A stretch of 64,000 bases of DNA from CAVQOB01 sp963714325 (GTDB taxonomy: Bacteria; Pseudomonadota; Alphaproteobacteria; Rhizobiales; Hyphomicrobiaceae). The translations under genes were made by a program, and so were the position numbers. Location of the stretch: NCBI GenBank assembly GCA_963714325.1, contig CAVQOB010000004.1:42246-106245 (forward strand), in the 5' to 3' direction. How positions within the stretch are numbered: position 1 is the first letter of the stretch; the number at the start of each line of letters is the position of its first letter. Below are positions 18,454 through 26,806 of this stretch, one piece after another. Under the pieces are notes generated by a model that saw only the letters and a list, made by a program, of their open reading frames with translations, had not been told where the DNA came from and made no database searches.

Positions 18454-18891
18454 CTACGGTTTAGTCTTTCTTTCGCCGATATCGATCCGGCGGACGAGGC
18501 GGTCCGGTTCATGCCGTACAAGGTCTATCGTCAACAGGCCGTTGGCCAGATCGGCGGCCTTGACCTCGATCCCGTCAGCAAGAACGAAGGTGCGCGAGAA
18601 TTGTCGTGCGGCAATCCCGCGATGCAGATAGTCGCGCGTCTTGTCGTCCTCCTGCCTGCCGCGGACGACGAGTTCCTTGTCTTCGAGCGTGATGTCGAGC
18701 TGGTCGCGGGTGAATCCAGCCACCGCCAACGTGATGCGCAGACTTTCGCCACTGCCGTTGGCGGTGGCAATGCGCTCGATATTGTACGGCGGATAGCCGT
18801 CGGCACCGGCCTTGCCGGCACGGTCGATCAGACGTTCGATCTCGCCGAAGCCGAGGAGCAGCGGCGACGACAGCAGTGGACCGCGCGACAT
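18454..18891 (-). CDS. Small heat-shock protein, Hsp20/IbpA class
   Basis: ATP-independent holdase chaperone of 145 residues from ATG 18891. The alpha-crystallin domain covers about 35-130: YPPYNIERIATANGSGESLRIT, LAVAGFTRDQLDITLEDKELVVRGRQ, the strand YLHRGIAARQFSRTFVLADGIEV and NGLLTIDLVR. The upstream extension to 18984 is not family-like. An RpoH promoter and a ROSE-like leader precede it, so it is expected to be induced both transcriptionally and by melting of the ribosome site. A second paralogue lies at 52804. Confidence 0.94.
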   Translation of the reverse strand: MSRGPLLSSPLLLGFGEIERLIDRAGKAGADGYPPYNIERIATANGSGESLRITLAVAGFTRDQLDITLEDKELVVRGRQEDDKTRDYLHRGIAARQFSRTFVLADGIEVKAADLANGLLTIDLVRHEPDRLVRRIDIGERKTKP

Positions 18892-19005
18892 GGCAAAGCC
18901 CTTTCTTGAAGCGACTTTGGAATTGAAGCACTCATGGGACCCTGGCAGGCGTCCCATCAAAACCAAGCCTGGCAACGCCGCCAAGTAGCGCCGGTTGTGT
19001 TCTGC
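18892..19005 (-). promoter_or_regulatory. ROSE-like RNA thermometer leader of hsp20
   Basis: The transcript from the RpoH promoter has a leader of about 113 bases. Next to the start codon, GTCGCTT can pair with AAGGGC at the ribosome site, leaving a bulged G in the order U-C-G-C-U, the hallmark of ROSE thermometers (UYGCU opposite the Shine-Dalgarno). A GGGAC...GTCCC hairpin precedes it. ROSE elements are known before hsp20 genes of Rhizobiales. Secondary structure was drawn by hand. Confidence 0.55.
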
Positions 19006-19011
19006 TCCAGG

Positions 19012-19039
19012 ATATGGTGAGGACTCCCATCATTTCAAG
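19012..19039 (-). promoter_or_regulatory. RpoH (sigma-32) promoter of hsp20-DUF1150
   Basis: On the minus strand CTTGAAA (complement of 19033-19039), spacer of 13 bases, then CACCATAT (complement of 19012-19019), close to the sigma-32 consensus CTTGAAA / CCCCATnT. The same layout and spacing occur before the second hsp20 gene. Confidence 0.7.
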
Positions 19040-19060
19040 CCAAATGGCCAAGGTTCGTGA

Positions 19061-19798
19061 ATGGACGAGACCACGATTGCGGTTTTGCTTGCCGGCGCCC
19101 TGGCAGGCGGCTTCGTCAACGGGTTGACGAGCTTTGGCACCGGTCTCGCCAGCCTGCCGTTTCTGCTGCAGGTGCTTGAGCCGGCGCTCGCCGCGCAGGT
19201 GGTGGCCGTCGCCAGCGTAGCAGGACAGTTGACGGCGGCGCGGGAACTCTGGCCCCAGGTGCCATGGCGGCGCATCTGGCCGTTGATCGCTGCGGGTCTG
19301 CTCGGCTTGCCGGCAGGCGTGCTGCTGCTGCCATACCTGGACGTCGCGACATTCAAGTTGATCATCGGTGTTGTGCTGATCGTCTATGCTGCGGCGATGC
19401 TGTGGGCGGCGGGCAAACTCCGCATTACTGAAGGCGGCCTGGCGCGAGGCACCAGCGTCGGATTCCTCGGCGGTGTGCTGGGTGGTATCGCCGGACTGAG
19501 TGGCGTTCTGATGACGGTCTGGTCCGCGCTCGAGGCCTGGCCGAAGGACCGGCGCCGGGCGACATTCCATGCCTACAACCTGATCGTGTTGGCGGCTATG
19601 GTGGCCGTTCAAGCAGCAATGGGGCGAATGAGTAGTGCCATCGGGCCGGCGCTGCTTGTTGCACTGCCCGCGACCATGCTCGGCGTGACGTTCGGCGCCC
19701 GGCTGGCCCGGCGCCTTGATGATCGCCGGTTCGACCGCGTTGTACTGGGGTTTTTGTTTGCCGCCGGCGTTGGCATGGTCCTGCGCCGCCTGTTGTAA
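19061..19798 (+). CDS. TSUP (TauE/SafE) family membrane transporter
   Basis: 245 residues, almost entirely hydrophobic with about eight membrane helices, of the TauE/SafE/TSUP family that exports sulfite, sulfoacetate or related organosulfur anions. The two internal repeats each begin with the family pattern (AGGFVNGLTSFGTGLASLPFLL and VGFLGGVLGGIAGLSGVLMT). No neighbouring sulfur genes, so the substrate cannot be named. The start codon lies only 22 bases from the -35 box of the divergent heat-shock promoter. Confidence 0.88.
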   Translation: MDETTIAVLLAGALAGGFVNGLTSFGTGLASLPFLLQVLEPALAAQVVAVASVAGQLTAARELWPQVPWRRIWPLIAAGLLGLPAGVLLLPYLDVATFKLIIGVVLIVYAAAMLWAAGKLRITEGGLARGTSVGFLGGVLGGIAGLSGVLMTVWSALEAWPKDRRRATFHAYNLIVLAAMVAVQAAMGRMSSAIGPALLVALPATMLGVTFGARLARRLDDRRFDRVVLGFLFAAGVGMVLRRLL

Positions 19799-19882
19799 GG
19801 GGCTGTCACATTTCTGATCCTTTCAGGCGGCACTACTATTGGGGGATGGCCGGAAAGGTGCGCCCCGGTCAGAATAGTTTTC

Positions 19883-20554
19883 ATGCGGGGAGCCATGCGA
19901 GGTTCGACAGTGCCTAAGACGACGTTCATGCTGGCTGCCGTATTGGTGTGCTTTGGCGCACCCGGCGATCATGCAAATGCTCAAGACGCTACCAAGAAGG
20001 CCCAGCCGGAATTGACCGAAGCCGAAAAGCAGGAGCGCGACATGCGCAAGACCTGTAAAGTCGACTTGTGCTCGGTCTTTCACAATAAGAAGCCAACCAC
20101 AGGGAACGTGACCTGCAATGTGATCAAGACCTGGCGCAAGGAACAACTGACGGAGATGGTGTCGAAGGGCGGCATCAGCTGGCCGTGGGGTGCCGCGCGT
20201 TGCACCGCCGATCTCAAATTTGATCGCGCGACACTGATTAAGGCGATGTCCGAGGCGGAGTTCGAAGCAGCCTTCGAAAAGCACGACGTGAAATGCGAAC
20301 TCGATCGCGACGCTGCCAAGTACGAAGTGAAAATCGAGATGACGCCGAAAGTCGTCTTCAAGGCCGGTAAAGCGGTGAAAGCCTCGATCAACTGGGGCAA
20401 GATCGATGCGCCATTACTGGCGAAGAGTGCGCTCTGGTCGGCGACGGCGGCGGATAATACATTCGGCGTTCTGCAGAACACGGTGGTTGAGGACATCAAC
20501 TATTTCATTGGCAACAGTTGCATGGAGGTGAAGGAGGAGTGGCAGGGCAAGTAA
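19883..20554 (+). CDS. Secreted protein of unknown function
   Basis: 223 residues with a signal peptide (hydrophobic FMLAAVLVCFGAP, cleavage near HANAQDA). The mature part has four to five Cys (KTCKVDLCS, NVTCNVIK, AARCTADL, VKCELD, NSCMEV), probably paired in disulfides, and mixed alpha/beta character; it begins with a charged helix (ELTEAEKQERDMRK). It resembles conserved periplasmic hypothetical proteins of Rhizobiales. A second in-frame ATG at 19895 would give the same mature protein. No function assigned. Confidence 0.8.
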   Translation: MRGAMRGSTVPKTTFMLAAVLVCFGAPGDHANAQDATKKAQPELTEAEKQERDMRKTCKVDLCSVFHNKKPTTGNVTCNVIKTWRKEQLTEMVSKGGISWPWGAARCTADLKFDRATLIKAMSEAEFEAAFEKHDVKCELDRDAAKYEVKIEMTPKVVFKAGKAVKASINWGKIDAPLLAKSALWSATAADNTFGVLQNTVVEDINYFIGNSCMEVKEEWQGK

Positions 20555-20591
20555 TCGCCATCCGCCTGAGGCCGGCCGAGGATCGCCGGTC

Positions 20592-21764
20592 ATGACCACG
20601 ATCATCATGGCGATGATCAGTGGCGCGTTGATCGCGCTCGGCGCGGCGTCGATCTGGCGCGACTTGGCTCGGTCGCGCCGCGCGAAGGGTGCCACGTCAC
20701 CAGCGCCTGTTGCAGCGACCGACCCGGTGCGCGCCATGGTGGTACCCGTCGCCGGCTCCACGCCAGCAAGGCGAGCGTTGCCGTCGCAGACCCTGCTAGT
20801 GTCCGGGCAGACGCCGGCCGCGACCTTGACCCGGCTCGACACCAGTCCGCGCGAGACGCCACCGCCACCGCTCGCCGCCGGCATGGCCCCGGTCCCCTAT
20901 CGCGCTGGGCCGCCGCCAGTTGGCACCTTGCAGGATCTGACTCAGACCATCGGCGGCATCGCCAGCGAATTGGACGATAGCGGGCCCGAGTTCGCGCGCG
21001 TGCCCTCGGTCGAGGCGGGATGGCATGTGATCGCCGCAACAGTCGACGCCGCGGTCAATCGCATCAACGCGGTGCTGGTCCCCGTGCATCTCGGCATAGG
21101 GGCCGCCGGTGAGCCCGGCTGGAGTTATAAAAATCGCGGTTTCGGCGTCTATCGGCGGATCCGCCTCAACGAACCGAGCATTGCGTGGATGCGCATCGAG
21201 CTGACCGGCGATCGCAAGCTTTCGCTCAAACTGCGGGCCCACCGCCAAGAGCAGGCATTAATGAATGACGCGGTGCACGTTCCAGCCGACGCGCTCACTG
21301 ACATTGCGGTGATCGATGCGGTGGCGCTGTGCATCAAACCGGCAGCGCAGTATGCGGCGTGGATCGCGCCACGCGCCGACGCGGATCGCGATGCGAGCGC
21401 GGCGCTGTGGGCGGAGATCGATGGCGCAGCGCAGGCCGCATTGCAGATGACCAACGGCGCGCTCCGTCAGGCCGGCGCAACGCTGGTTCCCCTGGCACGG
21501 CCCGCCTTTGAACCGGCGACGCATCGCTTCCGCTGGCCGTTGTCGGTCAATGTCGATGGAACCACGGTCGCGCTGATGGTGCTGGAGCGTCAATCCGAAG
21601 CGCTGGAGATATCGGTCGGCGTTGCCGATGTCGCCCGCCTCGATCTCGGCCGCCGCCACCGCTTGTCGGTCGACGGCATCACGCCCCACGCGCTCGCCGA
21701 ACACATGGCATCGAGCGCCTGGCCGAGCATTGCCGATGCCCGTGCGGGCGTGGGCGCGGCGTGA
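20592..21764 (+). CDS. Hypothetical protein with N-terminal membrane anchor
   Basis: 390 residues. One N-terminal membrane helix (IIMAMISGALIALGAASIW) is followed by a Pro/Ala-rich disordered linker (about residues 25-115) and a globular part (about 120-380) without a motif I recognise, rich in beta strands (LSVNVDGTTVALMVLERQSEALEISVG). It follows the secreted unknown protein by 37 bases in the same direction, so the two may be one unit. Confidence 0.7.
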   Translation: MTTIIMAMISGALIALGAASIWRDLARSRRAKGATSPAPVAATDPVRAMVVPVAGSTPARRALPSQTLLVSGQTPAATLTRLDTSPRETPPPPLAAGMAPVPYRAGPPPVGTLQDLTQTIGGIASELDDSGPEFARVPSVEAGWHVIAATVDAAVNRINAVLVPVHLGIGAAGEPGWSYKNRGFGVYRRIRLNEPSIAWMRIELTGDRKLSLKLRAHRQEQALMNDAVHVPADALTDIAVIDAVALCIKPAAQYAAWIAPRADADRDASAALWAEIDGAAQAALQMTNGALRQAGATLVPLARPAFEPATHRFRWPLSVNVDGTTVALMVLERQSEALEISVGVADVARLDLGRRHRLSVDGITPHALAEHMASSAWPSIADARAGVGAA

Positions 21765-21815
21765 GGGGGCGGCAGCACAGACCTCCAGCCTGCAAATCAA
21801 GCAATGTTATCCAGA

Positions 21816-21853
21816 GTTATCGAAGTTACCGTTCCGACGCAAACTTCGATAAC
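21816..21853. terminator. Inverted repeat between convergent genes
   Basis: GTTATCGAAGTT at 21816-21827 and AACTTCGATAAC at 21842-21853, a perfect 12-base stem with a 14-base loop, between the stop of the unknown protein (plus) and the stop of the P450 (minus). There is no T-run, but the position fits a bidirectional terminator. Confidence 0.6.
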
Positions 21854-21859
21854 GTCTAG

Positions 21860-23281
21860 TCACCCCAATTCCCGCACTTTGAAGTACAACCCGCCTCTTG
21901 GCGTCAGAGTGACCGTCGCGTTGATGCCGGGATGTTCGGTGACAGGCGTGATGCCGCCATTGCCGACATACTCCGGCTGGAAGCGGCGCAGCAGCATGGA
22001 GAGCGCGAGCGTATTCTCGACCTGGCTCATCGCGCCGCCGATGCAGGAGCGTTTGCCGCCGCCGAAGGGAATGTAGGTGTAGGGCTTGCGCTTCTTGGCG
22101 GCATCGCCGAGCCAACGTTCGGGGCGGAACGCTTCCGGTTCTTCCCAATACTTCGGCGAATGATGCGTGCCATAGGCGAACAGCACGACGCGATCGCCCG
22201 CGCGAATTTTCTTGCCGCCGATTTCGTCGTCCTTGCTGGCGACGCGGATCAGCCCCCAGATCGGCGGATAGATCCGCATCGTCTCCTGGATCACCGCGCG
22301 CGTATAGGCGAGCGCGCCGTAATCGGCCGACGTTGGCTCGCGGTCGCCATAGACGGCTTCGCCCTCGCGGCGAATTTTATCTGCCATCTCAGGATTGCGC
22401 GACGTCTCATACATCGCCCACGCCAGCGTCAGCGCCGTGGTTTCGGTTCCGGCCCACAAGTACTGCTTGAGTTCATCGATCGCCTGCTGCTGATCAAATT
22501 CCGGCACGCTCGGATCGGCGACGGCGGCTTCGATCAGTTTCAGCAGCGTCCGCTCGCGGGCTTCGCGCGGGTCAGCGTCCATCACCTCGGGCGGCACGGC
22601 GGCCCACACCGCCATCGCCTTGGCGGTATCCTCCTCGGTGATCTCGAATTCTTCGCCGGAGACTTTCTTCAGCCGCACCGACTTGTGGTTCATCACGTCG
22701 GTGTAGGTTTTGACGCATTTGAAGACGACGTGCGGATTGAACGGCATGTCGCGATCGAACAGCGCCTTGCAGATCATGTCGGCGGCGAGCGTCCAGGTCT
22801 GCTCGACCATCTCGAAGCTTTCGCCCGATTTGGCAAGACCCGCCCACAACTCCGACTTCGAGCGGATGGCGGCGAGGAAATAGGGCACATACTCCGCAAA
22901 CATGTCGGGATGAAACGCCGGCTGCTGCGGCATGCGGATTTTCTGCCAGAGCGCGCCGTCGTGGGTGATCATGCTATTGCCGAAGATCGGCTTCAGGCCG
23001 TCGAAATACTTGATGTAGTCGTCGGCCTTGGTGACGAGCACGCGTTTGAAGTGATCGGGCTCCGAAAGAAACACCACCCGCTGATTGCCGATGTTGACGG
23101 CGATCACGCCGCCGTAGCGCTCCGACAGCGCACAGAGCGAGGTCATGGGATTAGGCGCGTCGCCCTTCTGCAGCGCCGTCAACTTGAACCAGATGCTCTC
23201 CTGCTCGCCAAGGCCCTGGGCGTGGGCGGAGGTGGCGGCCGGATTAGCGGTGGAGGGGCTTGTCGGTGTCATCGCCGTCAT
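21860..23281 (-). CDS. Cytochrome P450
   Basis: Heme-thiolate monooxygenase of 473 residues, soluble (no N-terminal anchor). The I-helix oxygen-activation motif is WAGTETTALT, the K-helix ExxR is in IQETMRIYPP, the PERW segment is FRPERWLG, and the heme loop PFGGGKRSCIGG holds the Cys ligand. The length and style (FEMVEQTWTLAADMICKALF) recall the CYP102/CYP4-like class of bacterial P450s that act on fatty acids or terpenoids. No ferredoxin or reductase is adjacent, so electron partners are encoded elsewhere. Substrate unknown. Confidence 0.93.
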   Translation of the reverse strand: MTAMTPTSPSTANPAATSAHAQGLGEQESIWFKLTALQKGDAPNPMTSLCALSERYGGVIAVNIGNQRVVFLSEPDHFKRVLVTKADDYIKYFDGLKPIFGNSMITHDGALWQKIRMPQQPAFHPDMFAEYVPYFLAAIRSKSELWAGLAKSGESFEMVEQTWTLAADMICKALFDRDMPFNPHVVFKCVKTYTDVMNHKSVRLKKVSGEEFEITEEDTAKAMAVWAAVPPEVMDADPREARERTLLKLIEAAVADPSVPEFDQQQAIDELKQYLWAGTETTALTLAWAMYETSRNPEMADKIRREGEAVYGDREPTSADYGALAYTRAVIQETMRIYPPIWGLIRVASKDDEIGGKKIRAGDRVVLFAYGTHHSPKYWEEPEAFRPERWLGDAAKKRKPYTYIPFGGGKRSCIGGAMSQVENTLALSMLLRRFQPEYVGNGGITPVTEHPGINATVTLTPRGGLYFKVRELG

Positions 23282-23907
23282 CGTCGACTATTCTCCGGGC
23301 AACTGCAACTGCAGGTGCATTTTTGCTGGCCGCTTCAGGTGCCCAGGCCCGGTTGCCGTGTGGGCAACTGCAGGGCCAAGCAAAGTGCATCCGCCGCGCT
23401 GTGTTGCTCAGCTCCCTCCGAACGCGGGAGGATTGCCGCCGCCTCATGCATCGCGGGTCGTAGCATCCGCCGCGAAAGGGTGGCAAGCGGCGGGGCGTCG
23501 CGGCGATGGCAATTCGGCGGGTCGTGCGGCGTTTGGTTAACCGGGGTTTGGTTGTCAGTGCCGGAATGCAGCAGGAGCAGCCGATCGCCACCCCAATCGC
23601 TCGCGTTGGCGACTGTGGTCAATGACGAAGCCACCGGCTGCACCCGGACGCCGGGCGACCACAAACTGAAAGCGTTGCGCGACGCCGCTCGATGGCGCGC
23701 GCCGCCGAGAAATCACTGAGCGATGCCAATGCATGAATAAGCAGCAACTGCCCATTTTATTCGCCCAATGTTTTTGCAGTTTCAAGCGCCGCCGTTGCGA
23801 TAATACGACAGCCCAAAGTGTATCGATTCATAGCGGCATAACTCCGCTTGTCAGTAGAACATCAAGGCGAGCATCACGGTTCCAGAAACGAATCTCAGGA
23901 GCGACTG
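23282..23907. other. Divergent intergenic region
   Basis: 626 bases between the P450 (minus) and the porin (plus). Frames here are short and alanine/arginine-rich without protein character. The stretch 23740-23907 is clearly more AT-rich and probably holds the porin promoter, but I could not fix its boxes. Confidence 0.45.
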
Positions 23908-24759
23908 ATGCGAACCGAATTGATCACAGCACGCGCGCGGCGCTTAACTGCCGCCGGCCTTGTTGTCACGGCCGGAGCCGTGGCGATGCCGGGTTTGGCG
24001 GCCCAGGCAGCCGACGAGACCAAGTTCGCCTACAATATCGGCGTGACCAGCGACTACATCTTCCGTGGATTTTCGCAATCGCGCCGCGATCCGGCCGTCC
24101 AGGGTGGCGTCGATATGACCCAGGGCATCTTCTACGTTGGCGCCTGGGCGTCTTCGGTGAATTTCAATACCGCGACCGACCCCTTCTTCGGCCAACCGTT
24201 CAAGGCCAACCTCGAGCTCGATATCTACGGCGGCGTCAAACCGGTCTTGAAGTCAGCGTTCGGCGATTTCAATTTCGATTTCGGCTTGATTGCCTATACC
24301 TATCCGTCCTCCCGTTCGCCGAATGCCAGCCTCACCTATGTTGAAGGCAAGGCCGGCGTCAGCAAGGAGATTTGGAAAGACGGCACACTCGGGACGACAC
24401 TGTTCTATTCGCCGGAATACCAGCTTTCGACCGGCCGCGTGTGGACCAGCGAAACGACCTTCTCGCAAACGCTGCCGGCCATCGGCAAGTTCGTTCCCTC
24501 GCTGAGCGCGCTTTACGGCTATCAGGCCGGCAACGATACCAGCTATCGCATCGCTTTCGCCAACGGCGACAAGGCCTACAGCTACTGGAATGCCGGTTTG
24601 ACGATGACGTACGATGAAAAATGGTCGCTCGATCTTCGCTACTGGGACACCAACATCAAGAACGATAATTTGAATGGTATCGGCACCACCAACTTCTGCA
24701 CCGGAACGGTTTTCCAGTGTTCGCCGCGCGCCATGGCGACATTGAAATATACCTTCTGA
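23908..24759 (+). CDS. TorF-family putative porin
   Basis: 283 residues from ATG 23908. A signal peptide (RRLTAAGLVVTAGAVAMPG, cleavage after AAQA) precedes a beta-barrel protein of the TIGR02001/TorF family; its signature is FAYNIGVTSDYIFRGFSQS and GIFYVGAWASSVNF. The chain ends in Phe (ALMATLKYTF-like end), as outer-membrane barrels do. The frame extends to 23848 but those residues are not signal-like. An intrinsic terminator follows. Substrate unknown. Confidence 0.9.
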   Translation: MRTELITARARRLTAAGLVVTAGAVAMPGLAAQAADETKFAYNIGVTSDYIFRGFSQSRRDPAVQGGVDMTQGIFYVGAWASSVNFNTATDPFFGQPFKANLELDIYGGVKPVLKSAFGDFNFDFGLIAYTYPSSRSPNASLTYVEGKAGVSKEIWKDGTLGTTLFYSPEYQLSTGRVWTSETTFSQTLPAIGKFVPSLSALYGYQAGNDTSYRIAFANGDKAYSYWNAGLTMTYDEKWSLDLRYWDTNIKNDNLNGIGTTNFCTGTVFQCSPRAMATLKYTF

Positions 24760-24787
24760 GCGATCAGAATTGCACGTTATTAAGATA

Positions 24788-24819
24788 GGGCTGGCGCGAC
24801 GTCGCCGGCCCATTTTTTT
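24788..24819 (+). terminator. Intrinsic terminator after the porin gene
   Basis: GGGCTGGCG (24788-24796) pairs, with one G-T, with CGCCGGCCC (24803-24811), followed by ATTTTTTT. It lies 28 bases after the porin stop and 25 before the end of purN on the other strand. Confidence 0.8.
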
Positions 24820-24844
24820 GGTGCGCCTGCCGCCCTCTCGCCAC

Positions 24845-25501
24845 TCACACCGGTGGCCACAACAGCGTTGGCACTTTGCCAGCCGGCGTCGGGAAGACGA
24901 CGCGTTCGTTCTCAACCCGCGCCTGGCCGGATGCGACGAGGCGGAGTGCGTGGGGGTAGAGGCGATGCTCGGCGTCGAGCACGCGGGCACCCAACGTCGC
25001 CTCGGTGTCGTCGGGCATCACCGGCACAGCGGCTTGCGCGACAATCGGTCCGGCGTCCATTTCGAGGCGGATGAAATGCACCGTGCAGCCATGCACCATA
25101 ACACCCTCGCTGAGCGCGCGGGTGTGAGTGTCGAGCCCCGGAAACGCAGGCAGCAGCGAGGGGTGAATATTCAGTTGCCGGTCCCGCCAGCGGTCGACGA
25201 AACCGCCGGTGAGCATCCGCATGAACCCGGCGTTGCAGACGAGCTCGATGCGGAAATCCAGCAACGTCTGATGCAGCCGCGCTTCAAACGCCTGTCGCGT
25301 GGCGAACTGCTTGTGGTCGATGGCAATGGCGGTGATGCCGGCGGCCTTGGCACGCGCGAGCCCCTCGGCGTCCGGGCGATTGGCGATCACAACGGCAATC
25401 TCGGCCGGATAGTCCTTGGCGCGCGCCGCCTCGATCAGCGACACCATGTTGGAGCCGCGGCCGGAGATCAAGATCGCAGTGCGTTTTTTCGGCTGAATCA
25501 T
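24845..25501 (-). CDS. purN: Phosphoribosylglycinamide formyltransferase
   Basis: Transfers the formyl group of 10-formyl-THF to GAR in purine synthesis. 218 residues. The N-terminal phosphate loop is ILISGRGSNM; the catalytic Asn and His are in LNIHPSLLPAFPG, and the Asp in EMDAGPIVAQA. THTRALSEGVMVHGCTVHF is typical. Purine genes are usually beside purM, which is not here. The gene stops 25 bases from the porin terminator, so the two convergent units share that hairpin region. Confidence 0.95.
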   Translation of the reverse strand: MIQPKKRTAILISGRGSNMVSLIEAARAKDYPAEIAVVIANRPDAEGLARAKAAGITAIAIDHKQFATRQAFEARLHQTLLDFRIELVCNAGFMRMLTGGFVDRWRDRQLNIHPSLLPAFPGLDTHTRALSEGVMVHGCTVHFIRLEMDAGPIVAQAAVPVMPDDTEATLGARVLDAEHRLYPHALRLVASGQARVENERVVFPTPAGKVPTLLWPPV

Positions 25502-25754
25502 GCGGCGAACCTAACACGCCTGCAGCGGACCTCGCGACCGGCGCAAAGTGTTCACGCACACGGTTCGGTTAGCGAGGCTCGTTGAGCTAGCGCGCCCTTG
25601 CGCAGGGCTAAAACGCCCTGGCGAACCGATTGCCGTTTGATTCGCAATTGTGCAATGCAGATTATCATCTTTTTTTCTTCGCGCCAAAGTGGTTAGTTCC
25701 GGTCAACCTCGACGCAAAGTAGAGAAAATCGTTATTATTCAAAAGGATAACGCG

Positions 25755-26642
25755 ATGCGTAGAATAAAATGGATGATCCGCGGCTTCGCACAGCGGGTGG
25801 CACCACAACTGACGCTTGCAGTGTTGGCACGACGCAGCTGGCTGCATGAGCCGGAAATCGTGCTGCTGCCGCATCTCGCCGATGCTAACACAACGGCAAT
25901 CGATGCCGGTGCCAATAAGGGCGTTTATACGCATCATATGCGCCGCCGTTACAGCCGTGTAATCGCGTTCGAGCCGTTGCCGCCGATGGCCCGTGCACTC
26001 GCCCGCGCCGCGCCGCGCGCCGAAGTCCATCAGATCGCACTGTCGGACAAGCATGGCAGCGCGCGGTTGACACTGCCGGTTGGGTTCAATGAACTCGGCA
26101 GCATCGAAACGGCGGTCAAGTCGCAGACGGCGCAGTCCGGGCCGCTGGAGGCGCATGACGTAACCGTCAGGTCGCTCGACAGCTTCGCCTTCGACAATGT
26201 TGGCTTGCTGAAGATCGACGTCGAAGGTCATGAGCTGGCGGTGCTCGAGGGCGCGCGCCAACTAATCGCCAGTTCGAAGCCAAGCGTGCTGATCGAAGTC
26301 GAAGAACGGCACAAGACGGGTGCCGTCGATGCCGTCCGCAGTTTTTTCGATGTGCGCGATTATGAGGGGTTCTACCTCGATGGTCATCGCTTCCGCTCGC
26401 TGCGTGATTTCGATTTAAGCCGCGATCAGCCAGCCAGCGCCGTTGTCGATGCCGTCAAGACCAGCCGCTACATCAACAACTTCATCTTCATCCATCGCGG
26501 CCGTGCGCAGGAACGCTCCGTCATGATCAATCGCTGGCTTGCGAGCACGCGCGCGGAGCGCGAGCAGGCGGCGCTTGGCGGCTGGCGGCATCGCGTCGCC
26601 CGGTTGACGGCGATCGGGCGGCTGGCCACGCGGCGGTCATAG
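25755..26642 (+). CDS. FkbM-family SAM-dependent methyltransferase
   Basis: 295 residues from ATG 25755, which has AAGGAT as ribosome site; the open frame to 25650 is AT-rich and not protein-like. The SAM-binding loop is TTAIDAGANKGVYTHHM with VIAFEPLPP; the FkbM region covers about 45-210 and ends LLKIDVEGHELAVLEGA, the family hallmark. A C-terminal tail of about 60 residues is Arg/Ala-rich. FkbM enzymes O-methylate sugars or secondary metabolites; the acceptor here is unknown and no glycan genes are adjacent. Confidence 0.9.
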   Translation: MRRIKWMIRGFAQRVAPQLTLAVLARRSWLHEPEIVLLPHLADANTTAIDAGANKGVYTHHMRRRYSRVIAFEPLPPMARALARAAPRAEVHQIALSDKHGSARLTLPVGFNELGSIETAVKSQTAQSGPLEAHDVTVRSLDSFAFDNVGLLKIDVEGHELAVLEGARQLIASSKPSVLIEVEERHKTGAVDAVRSFFDVRDYEGFYLDGHRFRSLRDFDLSRDQPASAVVDAVKTSRYINNFIFIHRGRAQERSVMINRWLASTRAEREQAALGGWRHRVARLTAIGRLATRRS

Positions 26643-26806
26643 TGCGCGGCTGGCCCTGCCGGCGGCAGGCAAGCATGACGTGGGCAGCTGAAGCGCCCGC
26701 GCCGGGTGCTGGTCGGTAGCTGAAGGCGACCGCGCCGGGTGGTACTGGGCAACCGAAAGCGCTAAGAAAAAAGTACAGTGCGTGACGGTCTGCGCATTTC
26801 GCGATA
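26643..26806. repeat. Intergenic copies of a GCCGGGTG-type repeat
   Basis: Two imperfect tandem copies of a short unit (CGCGCCGGGTG..., GGTCGGTAGCTGAAGGCG at 26709 onward and again CGCGCCGGGTGGTACTGGGC) followed by AAAGCGCTAAGAAAAAAG. Related units lie at 28673-28820, 47655-47700, 58316-58365 and 59700-59735, all between genes. Confidence 0.55.
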
